In this document: positions 29,075 to 37,994 of the stretch, one piece after another
Position numbering within the stretch: position 1 is the stretch's first letter
Layout of the letters: the number at the start of each line of letters is the position of its first letter
Assembly: GCF_013201605.1 (NCBI RefSeq)
Contig: NZ_CP053848.1
Span: 744,001 to 808,000, forward strand
Reading direction: 5' to 3'
Source: Campylobacter ornithocola
GTDB lineage: Bacteria > Campylobacterota > Campylobacteria > Campylobacterales > Campylobacteraceae
DNA: 64,000 bases
The notes under the pieces: generated by a model
What the model saw: only the letters and a program-made list of their open reading frames with translations
Database searches by the model: none
What the model was told of the DNA's origin: nothing
Translations under genes and position numbers: made by a program

Positions 29075-29767
29075 ATGGACTCTAAACATTCCTTAAAATC
29101 AAACAGAAAGGCTGAATACGAATTTAGTATTGGCCTTCGTTTTACACATTGGTTAAGAGCAGTTGCAATTGTGATTTTAGTAGGGACTGGGTATTACATA
29201 TCTTATGTATTTCAAGCTCCTTCTATTTCATCGGAGCCAACTTTATTTATGCAGGCAAAATACCGCATGGTGCACCAAATCTTTGGTTTTATCATGATAG
29301 CTTGTGTGCTTTTTAAAACATATTTGTTCTTTTTTGATCCAAAAAGTGCTAATGAAAGAAGAAGCGTAAAAGATATTTTTAATGTAAAGTTATGGATAGA
29401 ACAAATCAAATTTTACATTTTTTTAGGAAAACATCCTCATTTACAAGGTGTGTATAATCCTTTACAATTTGCAACTTACTTTTTCTTTTATCTTGTTATG
29501 TTTGGGCTTATCTTAACAGGTTTGATTCTTTATATGCATGTATATCATGAGGGTTTAGGTGGATTTTTATATAATATCTTAAGACCTATTGAAGTAATGC
29601 TAGGCGGATTGGCCGATGTTAGAACCTATCATAGAATTTTAATGTGGATTGTATTGATTTTTGTTCCAGTGCATATTTATATGGCTGTGTTTAACTCTGT
29701 TAAAGGTAAAGATGGTGCTTTAGATGCTATCTTTAGTGGCTATAAATTTGTAAGAGAAAATCATTGA
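29075..29767 (+). CDS. hydC: Hydrogenase cytochrome b subunit
   Basis: 230 residues with four membrane helices (about 25-45, 65-85, 130-155, 185-205) and His residues in the helices and loops (FTHWLRAV, MVHQIFGF, HVYHEG, HRILMW, PVHIYMAV) suitable for two b hemes. It passes electrons from HydAB to menaquinone. GGAAAGG precedes the ATG; its end overlaps hydD by 4 nt. Confidence 0.94.
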   Translation: MDSKHSLKSNRKAEYEFSIGLRFTHWLRAVAIVILVGTGYYISYVFQAPSISSEPTLFMQAKYRMVHQIFGFIMIACVLFKTYLFFFDPKSANERRSVKDIFNVKLWIEQIKFYIFLGKHPHLQGVYNPLQFATYFFFYLVMFGLILTGLILYMHVYHEGLGGFLYNILRPIEVMLGGLADVRTYHRILMWIVLIFVPVHIYMAVFNSVKGKDGALDAIFSGYKFVRENH

Positions 29768-30297
29768 AACTTTTAATCTTAGGTATTGGTAATATTATGT
29801 TTGCAGATGAGGGCTTAGGCGTTCATCTTTGCAAACTTTTAGAAAAAAATTATAAGTTTTATCATGAAAAAGACTCAGTGAATTTTGTAGATGGTGGAAC
29901 TCTAGCTTTGCAACTTAGCTATATTATAGCTGAATATGATGAAATGGTTGTGATTGATTGTATAGCAGCAGATGACGGGCGAGTTGGAGATATATTTTTC
30001 TTTCCCTATGATGCAATGCCAAAAAAAGTTAATTGGAGTGGTAGTGCACATGAAGTTGAAATGCTTCAAACTTTACAATATATGGAGCTTATGGGAGATT
30101 TACCTAAAACTCAAATTTTAGCTTGTGTGCCAAAACGCATAGAACCATTGAGTTTTGAACTTTCAAAAGAAGTCTTGAATGCTTTGGAAAAAATGGAGAA
30201 AATTTTACTTGATTTTTTAGAGAAAAAAGGCTTTACTTATGAGAGAGTTGCTAATTATAATATACAAGAGCTTGCTCTAAATTCTTATAAAAGCTAA
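29764..30297 (+). CDS. hydD: Hydrogenase maturation endopeptidase
   Basis: 177 residues; HyaD/HybD family. N-terminal LILGIGNIMFADEGLG contains the nickel-site Glu/Asp region, with FVDGGT and VVIDCIAADDG downstream. It cleaves the C-terminal tail of HydB. TTG start overlapping the hydC stop. The hyp accessory genes are not in this window. Confidence 0.93.
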   Translation: MKLLILGIGNIMFADEGLGVHLCKLLEKNYKFYHEKDSVNFVDGGTLALQLSYIIAEYDEMVVIDCIAADDGRVGDIFFFPYDAMPKKVNWSGSAHEVEMLQTLQYMELMGDLPKTQILACVPKRIEPLSFELSKEVLNALEKMEKILLDFLEKKGFTYERVANYNIQELALNSYKS

Positions 30298-30320
30298 GCA
30301 AAAAGCTTAGCTTAATTTTT
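30291..30320 (+). terminator. Terminator of hydABCD
   Basis: AAGCTAAGC and GCTTAGCTT form a 9-bp stem around AAAAA, followed by AATTTTT. It ends at the stop codon of the opposing PepSY-like gene. Confidence 0.8.
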
Positions 30321-30741
30321 AATCATCAAATTTCTGTCCTAAAAAATTTCCATTTATATCAGTGTAAATTTCCATCATATTGTTAAGTTTAAATTTATAA
30401 CCTTGGATTTCTTTTTCTACTTTAATTATACTTGCATTCGGGTGCATTTTTTTAATTGTTGCTAAAACATTTGGACTTAAAAAAGAAGTATCAATTGGTC
30501 TGTATTTTGCATCAATTTCTTTCCAATCTCCATTGATAAAAAACTCAAGTTCAGTTCCATTGTCTAAATAAACATCAAAACTATCAATATCTTGTTTAAC
30601 TAAAGCAATGTTTGAACCTGTAAAGTGTTTTTGTATAAAATTTTTAGAATTTACTGGTAAAGCATTTACACCTACAACCATATCTTTTGCAAAAATACAA
30701 CTTGCTACTGCCAATGCCATTAAAGCTATTTTTAATTTCAT
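30319..30741 (-). CDS. Exported PepSY-like (DUF2874) protein, paralogue A
   Basis: 140 residues with a signal peptide (cleavage near residue 18, IFA/KD). The mature protein is two PepSY-like alpha/beta repeats: LPVNSKNFIQKHF ... VYLDNGTELEF and LATIKKMHP ... YKFKLNNMMEIYTDING, ending QKFDD. A clear paralogue of the same architecture and the same QKFDD end lies at 42542-42952. Both share the same promoter arrangement. Function unknown; PepSY-like periplasmic proteins are often inhibitors or binding modules. Confidence 0.75.
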   Translation of the reverse strand: MKLKIALMALAVASCIFAKDMVVGVNALPVNSKNFIQKHFTGSNIALVKQDIDSFDVYLDNGTELEFFINGDWKEIDAKYRPIDTSFLSPNVLATIKKMHPNASIIKVEKEIQGYKFKLNNMMEIYTDINGNFLGQKFDD

Positions 30742-30788
30742 TTTTTATCCTTTGTGTTAAATTGTTTGTGAAATCATATTAGTATTAA

Positions 30789-30804
30789 GTGAATTTTGTG
30801 TGAA
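30789..30804 (-). promoter_or_regulatory. DccR-like direct repeat at PepSY paralogue A
   Basis: On the minus strand: TTCAC-ACAAAA-TTCAC, an 11-bp-period direct repeat, then 10 nt to a TATGAT -10. This equals the TTCAC-N6-TTCAC box I recall for the C. jejuni DccRS two-component system, which covers the -35 region. The same layout occurs at paralogue B. Confidence 0.7.
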
Positions 30805-30839
30805 CTTTATTTTTTTAAAAAAAAGCAAGTATTTAATTG

Positions 30840-30845
30840 TATAAT
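30840..30845 (+). promoter_or_regulatory. -10 box for gltX2
   Basis: TATAAT, 28 nt before the ATG at 30873, in an AT-rich stretch preceded by TTAATTG. Confidence 0.5.
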
Positions 30846-30872
30846 GATAAAAAAGTTTTAAAGGATAAAAAA

Positions 30873-32168
30873 ATGTATAGGTTTGCACCATCGCCTACTG
30901 GAGATATGCATATTGGAAATTTAAGAGCTGCTTTGTTTAATTATATCAAAGCAAAACAAGAAAATACAGATTTTATTTTGCGTATTGAAGATACAGATAA
31001 TGCTAGGAATATAGCTGGAAAAGAAGAGGAAATAAAAACTATTTTAAAAGAATTTGGTATAACTTGGCAACATTATTATGTGCAAAGTGAGAATTTAAAA
31101 TTTCATCGCCAAATGGCTTTAAAGCTAGTAGGTGAAAAAAAAGCTTTTGCTTGTTTTTGTACCGAGGATGAATTAGCTCTTAAAAAAGAACTAGCTAAGT
31201 CTAAAAATCAAGCCTATAGATATGATGGAACCTGTGAAAAACTCACAGATATTGATGTGCTAAATTGTGAAAAACCTTTCGTGATACGCCTTAAAAAACC
31301 TCATTCACAAATGAAATTCATTGATTATATTAAAGGAGAGATTAGCTTTAATCCTGAAGATATTGATAGTTTTGTGATTATGAGAGCTGATAAGACTCCA
31401 ACTTATAATTTTGCTTGTGCAGTTGATGATATGTTAGAAGGTGTTACTTGCATTATAAGGGGTGAAGATCATGTTTCTAATACTCCCAAACAAGAGCATA
31501 TTAGAACAAGTTTGGGTTATGATAAAAGTATGACTTATGCTCATTTGCCTATTATTTTAAATGAAGATGGTGTTAAAATGAGTAAAAGAGAGGCTCATTC
31601 TAGTGTTAAGTGGATGTTAGATAATGGCTATTTAGCAAGTGCTATAGCAAATTATTTAATACTTTTGGGCAATAAAACTCCAAAAGAAATTTTTACTTTA
31701 GAAGAAGCTATAGAATGGTTTGATTTGAAAAAAGTTTCAAAATCTCCTGCAAGATTTGACACTAAGCGTTTAATGCAAATTAATCGTGAGCATATTAAAA
31801 TGCTTGATAACGATAAGTTAAATACTTTATTAAATTTAGATAAAGATGTAGCTGAACTTGCAAAATTTTATACCCAAGAAGCTAGCACATTAAATGAGAT
31901 AAGAGAAAAAATACAAGCAATTTTTGCGGTTAAAAATTATAATGAATTTGACAATGAATGCAAATTGATTAAAGAAGTTTTAAAAGATTTAGATTTACCT
32001 CAAGAATACGATGAGTTTAAAAAGATTTTAATGGAAAAAACAAATTTAAAAGGTAAAAATTTCTTTATGCCTTTGCGCTTGGTGTTAACAGGGGTTACTC
32101 ATGGACCTGAAATGAGTGAAATTTATACTTTAATCAAGTCTTTTATTAAAGAAATTATAAAGGAGTAA
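30873..32168 (+). CDS. gltX2: Glutamyl-tRNA synthetase 2 (probable tRNA-Gln-mischarging paralogue)
   Basis: 431 residues from the ATG at 30873, which has AAAGGA upstream; the longer frame from a TTG at 30837 lacks a ribosome site and adds residues before the conserved [10 protein letters not shown]. Class I signatures HIGN and KMSKR are present. Epsilonproteobacteria carry two GluRS enzymes, and in H. pylori the copy beside yggT and slt charges tRNA-Gln for the amidotransferase route. The same neighbours here support GltX2, though the tRNA specificity is inferred. It ends 1 nt before yggT. Confidence 0.9.
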   Translation: MYRFAPSPTGDMHIGNLRAALFNYIKAKQENTDFILRIEDTDNARNIAGKEEEIKTILKEFGITWQHYYVQSENLKFHRQMALKLVGEKKAFACFCTEDELALKKELAKSKNQAYRYDGTCEKLTDIDVLNCEKPFVIRLKKPHSQMKFIDYIKGEISFNPEDIDSFVIMRADKTPTYNFACAVDDMLEGVTCIIRGEDHVSNTPKQEHIRTSLGYDKSMTYAHLPIILNEDGVKMSKREAHSSVKWMLDNGYLASAIANYLILLGNKTPKEIFTLEEAIEWFDLKKVSKSPARFDTKRLMQINREHIKMLDNDKLNTLLNLDKDVAELAKFYTQEASTLNEIREKIQAIFAVKNYNEFDNECKLIKEVLKDLDLPQEYDEFKKILMEKTNLKGKNFFMPLRLVLTGVTHGPEMSEIYTLIKSFIKEIIKE

Positions 32169-32169
32169 A

Positions 32170-32457
32170 ATGGGAGTTGGAACAAGTTTGATTGTATCTT
32201 TGGTGCAAATTTTTTCTTTGGTTATTGAAATTTATGTTTGGATTATAATTATTGCTGCTTTGATTTCTTGGGTAAGACCTGATCCTTATAATCCTATAGT
32301 GCAAATTTTATACCGCTTAACTAATCCTGCTTATGCTTTTGTAAGAAGGTTTATTCCTACTACTATAGGGAGTATTGATTTAGCACCTTTGATTATTATT
32401 TTAGGGTTGAAATTTATTCAAATATTTTTGTCAAATTTAATTTTAGGAAGTTTATAA
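32170..32457 (+). CDS. YggT family membrane protein
   Basis: 95 residues with two hydrophobic segments (about 5-30 and 68-92). The signature LISWVRPDPYNPIVQILYR is seen between them. AAGGAG precedes the ATG. Family members are small inner-membrane proteins linked to osmotic tolerance or cell-division loci; the role here is unknown. The slt gene starts on the base after its stop. Confidence 0.87.
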   Translation: MGVGTSLIVSLVQIFSLVIEIYVWIIIIAALISWVRPDPYNPIVQILYRLTNPAYAFVRRFIPTTIGSIDLAPLIIILGLKFIQIFLSNLILGSL

Positions 32458-34095
32458 GTGTTGAAAAAAAGTATAGTATTGCTTTTAACTGGAGTGGTTT
32501 TTGCAAATAGTGCGATGTATTCTTATAAAGAATTAGAACAAAAACCAAATTCTCTGGCTAAGGATTATTATTTATATCGTTTGTTAGAAAAAAATGAATT
32601 TAAAAAAGAAGAAGTTGAAGGTTTAAAAGAACATATTTATCGTTATGCGGGACGTATTAAAAATGTTATTGAAGCGATCATTCCACCTTTGGGGTATAAT
32701 AAAGAATATGAAGCTTGTTATAAATTTAACACACAAAATATCTTAGATGCTAATATAACTTGTCAGCTTATAAGATTAAACAGCTTAGCTTTTATACAAG
32801 ATCTTAATACTTCAACGCGTAATGAGATGAAAAAAATTATCCCACAGGATAATCCAAATTTGATAAAACTTTTAGAAGCTTTTAATGCTAAAGATCCTTT
32901 AAGTTATGCAATTTTAAATTATGATAGTTTTAATTTTTATAAAATTTATGGCTTTTTAAAAGACAAAAAGGATTTTTTCTTGGAAAAAGATTTTGTAGAT
33001 GGGTTAGCTAAAGAAGTAGAATTTACAAATTTTGTAAAAGAAATCATCATTAAGAAAAAAAGTCCATTAATAAGAAAATCTTTAGTTAATGTAGATGCAA
33101 ATTTAACTTTTCAAGATAATGCTTTTTATTTGGGTGTAAATGCTATTTTAGAAAATGATGATAAAAAAGCATTAGAATTTTTCCAAGTAGCAAAAGATAC
33201 TTTTAAAAGCAAGCCTTTGGTAGATAATGCAAATTTTTGGATATATTTAATAACGCAAGATAAAAAAATCCTTGATGAGCTTGCTCAGAGTAAGTCTCTA
33301 AATATTTATAGTCTTTATGCAAGAGAATTAAAAGGTTTACCTTTGCCTAAAATAGAAAATTTAAAACCAAAAAAGCAAAAAAATGATTTTGATATGAAAG
33401 ATCCTTTTGCGTGGCAAAAACTTGCAAAAGAAATTGCAAAAAGCACTCCTAGTGAGCTAGAAAAACTTGCAAAAGATTTTTATACTAAAGAAAACATAGC
33501 CATCTATGCTTATATGAAAGAAAGAGCTGATGGTTTTAAAAAGCACTATTTCATTATGCCTTATTTTGAATATTTAAAAGATTATTCTACGCAAAGAAAA
33601 GCTATGATCTTAGCTTTAGCTAGACAAGAAAGTCGTTTTATACCAACAGCTATTTCAACCTCTTATGCTTTAGGTATTATGCAATTTATTCCATTTTTAG
33701 CTAATCACATAGGTAATAATGAACTACAAATTCCAAATTTTGATCAGGATATGCTTTTTGATCCAAAAATAGCTTATACTTTTGCAAATCATCACTTAGA
33801 TTATTTAGAATCTAAACTTAATTCTCCAGTTTTTGTAGCATATGCTTACAATGGTGGTATAGGATTTACCACTAGAATGCTTAAAAGAGAAGATATGTTT
33901 AGAACGGGAAAATACGAACCATTTTTATCTATGGAGCTAGTTCCTTATGCAGAAAGTAGGGTGTATGCTAAAAAAGTTTTAGCTAATTATATTGTGTATT
34001 TGCATCTTCTGAACGATAATACACCGATTTCGAAATTTTTTGAAACTTTAACTCAAAACACTGATTTTCAAAACACAAATCAAGTCGCAAAATAG
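32458..34095 (+). CDS. slt: Soluble lytic murein transglycosylase
   Basis: 545 residues from a GTG start, with a signal peptide (cleavage near residue 17, VFA/NS). The N-terminal part is an alpha-helical superhelix (U-domain-like). The C-terminal lysozyme-like SLT domain shows the catalytic Glu in LALARQESRF, then ALGIMQFIP, AYNGG and ELVPYAESRVYAKKVL. It cleaves peptidoglycan to 1,6-anhydro products in the periplasm. Its last 113 bp overlap the convergent lipoprotein gene. Confidence 0.92.
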   Translation: MLKKSIVLLLTGVVFANSAMYSYKELEQKPNSLAKDYYLYRLLEKNEFKKEEVEGLKEHIYRYAGRIKNVIEAIIPPLGYNKEYEACYKFNTQNILDANITCQLIRLNSLAFIQDLNTSTRNEMKKIIPQDNPNLIKLLEAFNAKDPLSYAILNYDSFNFYKIYGFLKDKKDFFLEKDFVDGLAKEVEFTNFVKEIIIKKKSPLIRKSLVNVDANLTFQDNAFYLGVNAILENDDKKALEFFQVAKDTFKSKPLVDNANFWIYLITQDKKILDELAQSKSLNIYSLYARELKGLPLPKIENLKPKKQKNDFDMKDPFAWQKLAKEIAKSTPSELEKLAKDFYTKENIAIYAYMKERADGFKKHYFIMPYFEYLKDYSTQRKAMILALARQESRFIPTAISTSYALGIMQFIPFLANHIGNNELQIPNFDQDMLFDPKIAYTFANHHLDYLESKLNSPVFVAYAYNGGIGFTTRMLKREDMFRTGKYEPFLSMELVPYAESRVYAKKVLANYIVYLHLLNDNTPISKFFETLTQNTDFQNTNQVAK

Positions 34096-34477
34096 GTTTT
34101 TGCACTAATTCATCAAGAGTGATTTTATAATAACTTGCATAATCACTTTTGATGATATATTTAAATAACTCATCGGTTTGATTTAATGCCGTTAGAGTAG
34201 TTTTTTCTCCGTCTATGAGTATTGAAATTTGGTCTTGTTTGATATTGATATTTGGCAAAAAGCTAAGTATAAAAATTTCTTTTTGGCTTTTTTTATCTAA
34301 TACTGGATTTAGATAGCTCAAAAGAGCTACCACTCTGTTATCTTTGTAATTAAAATTGATTTTTTGTGCATACATAAGAGTTTGGCTTTTTAAATTGATT
34401 TCACTTTGTTTTTGAGATTTATTAGAACACGCAGTAAAAATAAGTGTTAAAAAAACAATTATATAAAGTTTTTTCAT
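33983..34477 (-). CDS. Putative lipoprotein (Cj0842 type)
   Basis: 164 residues. The signal sequence MKKLYIIVFLTLIFTAC ends in a lipobox with Cys17. The mature part is beta-rich with a late Cys pair (LCFENQC) and no domain I recognise. The coding frame runs 113 bp into the 3' end of slt on the other strand. I recall a similar gene beside slt in C. jejuni. Envelope location is inferred from the lipobox; function unknown. Confidence 0.75.
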   Translation of the reverse strand: MKKLYIIVFLTLIFTACSNKSQKQSEINLKSQTLMYAQKINFNYKDNRVVALLSYLNPVLDKKSQKEIFILSFLPNINIKQDQISILIDGEKTTLTALNQTDELFKYIIKSDYASYYKITLDELVQKPILRLDLCFENQCFELKFQKISKSVYYRSEDANTQYN

Positions 34478-34527
34478 ATTTTATTCCTAATTTTTTCGTA
34501 ATTATAAGCTTTTAACTTTTAAAAAGA

Positions 34528-34533
34528 TATAAT
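34528..34533 (+). promoter_or_regulatory. -10 box for mobB-fbp operon
   Basis: TATAAT preceded by AAAAAGA, 28 nt before the mobB ATG, in the divergent gap after the lipoprotein gene. Confidence 0.5.
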
Positions 34534-34561
34534 TTTGTTTATTTTTTGATTTAAGGAAATT

Positions 34562-35041
34562 ATGAAAAGATTAGCAATGGCTTTTAGCGGACCTTCTAAT
34601 TCAGGTAAAACTACTTTAATTACTCAAGTAGCAAAGTATTTTATGAAGCAAAATTATAAAGTATGTATTATAAAACATGATCCAAAAGATAAAGCAAGCT
34701 TTGATATAGCAAAAAAAGATAGTTTTAAATTTTTTCAAAGTGGGGCTGATGTAATGGTTTTAAGTCCTACAAGGACAACTTTATTTACACATTCTCCAAG
34801 CACTTTAGATGAAGCCATTTTTAAACTAGGGGAATTTGATTTTTTATTTATAGAGGGCTTAAAAACCTTAGATATGCCAAGGATTAGCGTTTTTTGTAAG
34901 GAAATAGATGAGAGTTATTTTGCTTATTCTAAGGCTATTGCAAGTTATGAAAAAATTAAAAATGAAAATTTAACTTGGTTTTGTTTAGATGATTTAGAAA
35001 GTATTTGTGATTTTATATTAAAAAATTCAAAAAAAGTATAG
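34562..35041 (+). CDS. mobB: Molybdopterin-guanine dinucleotide biosynthesis adaptor MobB
   Basis: 159 residues. P-loop GPSNSGKTTLI near residue 10 and the family segments VCIIKHDPK and FLFIEGLK are visible. It binds GTP and assists MobA in forming the guanine dinucleotide cofactor. AAGGAAATT precedes the ATG. fbp follows 9 nt later. Confidence 0.92.
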   Translation: MKRLAMAFSGPSNSGKTTLITQVAKYFMKQNYKVCIIKHDPKDKASFDIAKKDSFKFFQSGADVMVLSPTRTTLFTHSPSTLDEAIFKLGEFDFLFIEGLKTLDMPRISVFCKEIDESYFAYSKAIASYEKIKNENLTWFCLDDLESICDFILKNSKKV

Positions 35042-35050
35042 GGGTAAAAT

Positions 35051-35899
35051 ATGCAAGAATTAATTAACGATATACAAAAAGCAGTGATTGAAATTTCAAA
35101 AGAACTTAGATATTTAAAAGATTTTGATTATACTACTTCTCAAAACGCAACCGGAGATAATCAATTAAAACTTGATGTAAAAAGTGATGAGATCATTACT
35201 AGAATTTTAAAACAAAGCAAAGGTGTAAAAAGCTTGATTAGTGAAGAAAAGCAAGAACAATTATTAATCAATGAAAATGAAAAATATGTTGTTGCTTATG
35301 ATCCATTAGATGGTTCTTCTTTGGTGGATGTTAATTTTGCTATAGGTTCTATTTTTGCTATTTATGAGCAAAAGGCTAGTGCAAAAAATTTAAAAGCAGC
35401 AGTTTATGCTATTTATGGTGTTCGTTTAGAGCTTATAGTATGTATAGACACTCCTAAGCTTTTTAGGTTAAATGAAAATGATGAATTTGCTTTTGTTAAG
35501 GATTTAAAATTAAACGAAAAAGGCAAATTAAATGCAAGTGGAGGTACGCAAAAAAATTGGTCAAATATCCATAGAGCTTTTATCAAAGCTTTATTTGATG
35601 AAGGATATCGCTTGAGGTATTCTGGTGCTATGGTGAGTGATTTGCACCAAATTTTACTCAAAGGCGGTGGGTTGTTTTCATACCCTGCAACCACTGATGC
35701 GCCAAATGGAAAATTAAGAGCTTATTTTGAGGTGTTTCCTTTTGCTTTTATTTTTGAAAAAGCAGGAGGGCTTTCTACTAATGGAAAAAATAATTCTTTA
35801 CTTGATTTAGAATTTGAAAAAATTCATGCAAGCACACCATGTTTTTTGGGTTCCAAATATGAGATTGAAAAACTAAAACAAGCTTATAAAGGACTTTAA
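35051..35899 (+). CDS. fbp: Fructose-1,6-bisphosphatase class I
   Basis: 282 residues. Metal and phosphate site motif [12 protein letters not shown] near residue 85 and [33 protein letters not shown] are diagnostic. Gluconeogenic; fits Campylobacter, which grows on amino and organic acids. Shorter than E. coli Fbp (332 residues) but with all motifs. It overlaps the next small gene by 1 nt. Confidence 0.93.
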   Translation: MQELINDIQKAVIEISKELRYLKDFDYTTSQNATGDNQLKLDVKSDEIITRILKQSKGVKSLISEEKQEQLLINENEKYVVAYDPLDGSSLVDVNFAIGSIFAIYEQKASAKNLKAAVYAIYGVRLELIVCIDTPKLFRLNENDEFAFVKDLKLNEKGKLNASGGTQKNWSNIHRAFIKALFDEGYRLRYSGAMVSDLHQILLKGGGLFSYPATTDAPNGKLRAYFEVFPFAFIFEKAGGLSTNGKNNSLLDLEFEKIHASTPCFLGSKYEIEKLKQAYKGL

Positions 35900-36093
35900 T
35901 GTCTGAAGTTAAAGATGAATTTGAACTGGCTTTAGAAGTTAAAAAAAATGAACTTCAAGCTTGCCAAAACAAAAAAAACTTAAAATCTTGTTTACCTTGC
36001 TCTATGATTTTTGAGTGCACTTTGAGAAAAGAGTATATAGAAGCAGTTTATAAGAGTATGTCTAAAGGTAAAGAAGGTGGATTTGATTTTTAA
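35899..36093 (+). CDS. Small cysteine-containing conserved protein (Cj0839c type)
   Basis: 64 residues, no signal peptide. Four cysteines: ACQNKKNLKSC then LPCSMIFEC, arranged C-x8-C-x2-C-x5-C, which could bind a metal, and a Glu/Lys-rich remainder. It is wedged between fbp (1-nt overlap) and metG (14-nt gap), so it is translated as part of the operon. I do not know its function. Confidence 0.7.
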   Translation: MSEVKDEFELALEVKKNELQACQNKKNLKSCLPCSMIFECTLRKEYIEAVYKSMSKGKEGGFDF

Positions 36094-36107
36094 TTAAAGG
36101 TTGAAAG

Positions 36108-37994
36108 ATGCGTTATATTACTACTCCGATATATTATGTAAATGATGTGGCACATATTGGTCATGCTTATACAACTATCATAGCAGATACCATAGCTAGA
36201 TTTTATCGCTTGCAAGGAAAAAAAACATTTTTTTTAACAGGCACAGATGAACATGGTCAAAAAATAGAGCAAGCTGCTAGTGCTAGAAATTTTACCCCTA
36301 AAGAATATGCAGATGAAATTAGTTCTAAATTTAAAAAACTTTGGGATGAATTTGAAATTTCTTATGATTATTTTATTAGAACTACAGATGAAAATCACAA
36401 ATTAAGTGTGCAAAAAGCATTTAAAAAAATGTTTGATAAGGGTGATATTTATAAAGGAACTTATGAAGGCTTTTATTGTGTTTCTTGTGAGAGTTATTTT
36501 ACTCAAACTCAGCTTGTAAATGAGTGTAATTGTCCAGATTGTGGTAAAAAAACACAGCTTTTAAAAGAAGAAAGTTATTTTTTTAAACTTTCTAAATATC
36601 AAGATCAAATTCTTAAATGGTATAAAGAAAAAGAGCCGATTTTACCTAAAAATAAAGCTAATGAGTTAATTCACTTTGTAGAAGGTGGTTTAAAAGATCT
36701 TTCTATTACAAGAACAAGTTTTGAATGGGGTATAAAGCTTCCAAAAGAACTAAATGATGAAAAACATGTGGTGTATGTTTGGCTTGATGCTTTGATGAAT
36801 TATGTTAGTGCTTTAGGCTATGGACTTGATGATAAAAATATGGATCTTTGGCCTGCTCATATTCATTTTGTAGGTAAAGATATCTTGCGTTTTCATGCAG
36901 TGTATTGGCCTGCGTTTTTGATGAGTTTAGAGCTCCCTTTGCCTAAATTTGTAGCAGCGCATGGTTGGTGGACTAAAGATGGTGAAAAAATGAGCAAATC
37001 TAAAGGCAATGTAGTAGCACCTAAAGAAGTAGCAGATACTTTTGGTTTAGAAGCTTTTAGATATTTTTTACTCAGAGAAGTTCCTTTTGGTAATGATGGG
37101 GATTTTTCACAAAAAGCATTAATCACTAGGATTAATGCAGAATTAAGCAATGAGCTTGGAAATTTATTAAATAGAATTATCGGTATGAGTGCTAAGTATT
37201 CTCAAAATATCATTGAATGTAAAGATGTGAATTTGTATTTTAATCAAGAATTAAATGAATGTAAAGAGTATTTGGATAACGCAATTAATGCTTTAGAAAA
37301 CATCCAACCAAATCGTTATTTAGAAGAGCTTTTCAAGGCTTTATCTTTAGCAAATTTAAGTATTAGCAAATATGAGCCTTGGAATTTAATTAAAAATGAT
37401 CAAATGCAAAAAGCTAATGCCTTAGTGGCTTTGTGTGCTAATATTTTAACAAAAGTTACTATTTTACTTTCAGTTGCTATGCCAAAAACAGCTTTAAAAA
37501 TTGCCAAAGCTTTAAATTTTGAAATTTCAAATGAAAATTACCAAAAATTAATTTTAAATAATCAATTGTGCGATTTAAAATCAAGTGCATGTGAAGCTTT
37601 ATTTCCAAAAGTTGAATTAACCCAAGAAAGCAAAAAAGAAGAAAAAGTAGAAGAAAAGACAAGTCTACCTCAAATTAAAATCGATGATTTTAAAAAAATC
37701 GAAATTAAAGTAGCATTAGTAAAAGATTGTCAAAATATAGAAGGAAGTGAAAAGCTTTTAAAATTTCAACTTGAACTAGAAAATGGCGAGCTAAGACAAG
37801 TGCTTTCAGGTATTGCTAAATTTTACAAAGCTAGCGAATTAATTGGCAAGCAAGTTTGTGTGATTACAAATCTAAAAAAAGCTAAAATTTTTGGCCATGA
37901 AAGTCAAGGTATGATTTTAAGTGCTGAAAAAGATGGAAAATTGGTTTTGATTAGCCCACAAAGCTTTATCGAAAATGGAGCTTTAATAGGCTAA
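36108..37994 (+). CDS. metG: Methionyl-tRNA synthetase
   Basis: 628 residues. HIGH motif as HIGHAYT near residue 17, KMSKSKGN near 295, and a zinc knuckle CVSCESYF ... CNCPDCGKK at about 125-145. The C-terminal 110 residues form an EMAP-type tRNA-binding domain (IKIDDFKKIEIKVALV ... GHESQGMILSA) for dimerisation and tRNA binding. AAAGG lies upstream of the ATG. Confidence 0.97.
   Translation: MRYITTPIYYVNDVAHIGHAYTTIIADTIARFYRLQGKKTFFLTGTDEHGQKIEQAASARNFTPKEYADEISSKFKKLWDEFEISYDYFIRTTDENHKLSVQKAFKKMFDKGDIYKGTYEGFYCVSCESYFTQTQLVNECNCPDCGKKTQLLKEESYFFKLSKYQDQILKWYKEKEPILPKNKANELIHFVEGGLKDLSITRTSFEWGIKLPKELNDEKHVVYVWLDALMNYVSALGYGLDDKNMDLWPAHIHFVGKDILRFHAVYWPAFLMSLELPLPKFVAAHGWWTKDGEKMSKSKGNVVAPKEVADTFGLEAFRYFLLREVPFGNDGDFSQKALITRINAELSNELGNLLNRIIGMSAKYSQNIIECKDVNLYFNQELNECKEYLDNAINALENIQPNRYLEELFKALSLANLSISKYEPWNLIKNDQMQKANALVALCANILTKVTILLSVAMPKTALKIAKALNFEISNENYQKLILNNQLCDLKSSACEALFPKVELTQESKKEEKVEEKTSLPQIKIDDFKKIEIKVALVKDCQNIEGSEKLLKFQLELENGELRQVLSGIAKFYKASELIGKQVCVITNLKKAKIFGHESQGMILSAEKDGKLVLISPQSFIENGALIG

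Noticed and set aside
26202-30297. Oxygen-tolerant hydrogenase
   Set aside because: The small subunit has CTGC, not the extra cysteines of the six-Cys proximal cluster, so the standard type is the better reading.
30837-30872. Longer start for gltX2 at a TTG
   Set aside because: Overlaps the -10 region, has no ribosome site, and adds residues not found before the conserved [10 protein letters not shown]; the ATG at 30873 has AAAGGA.
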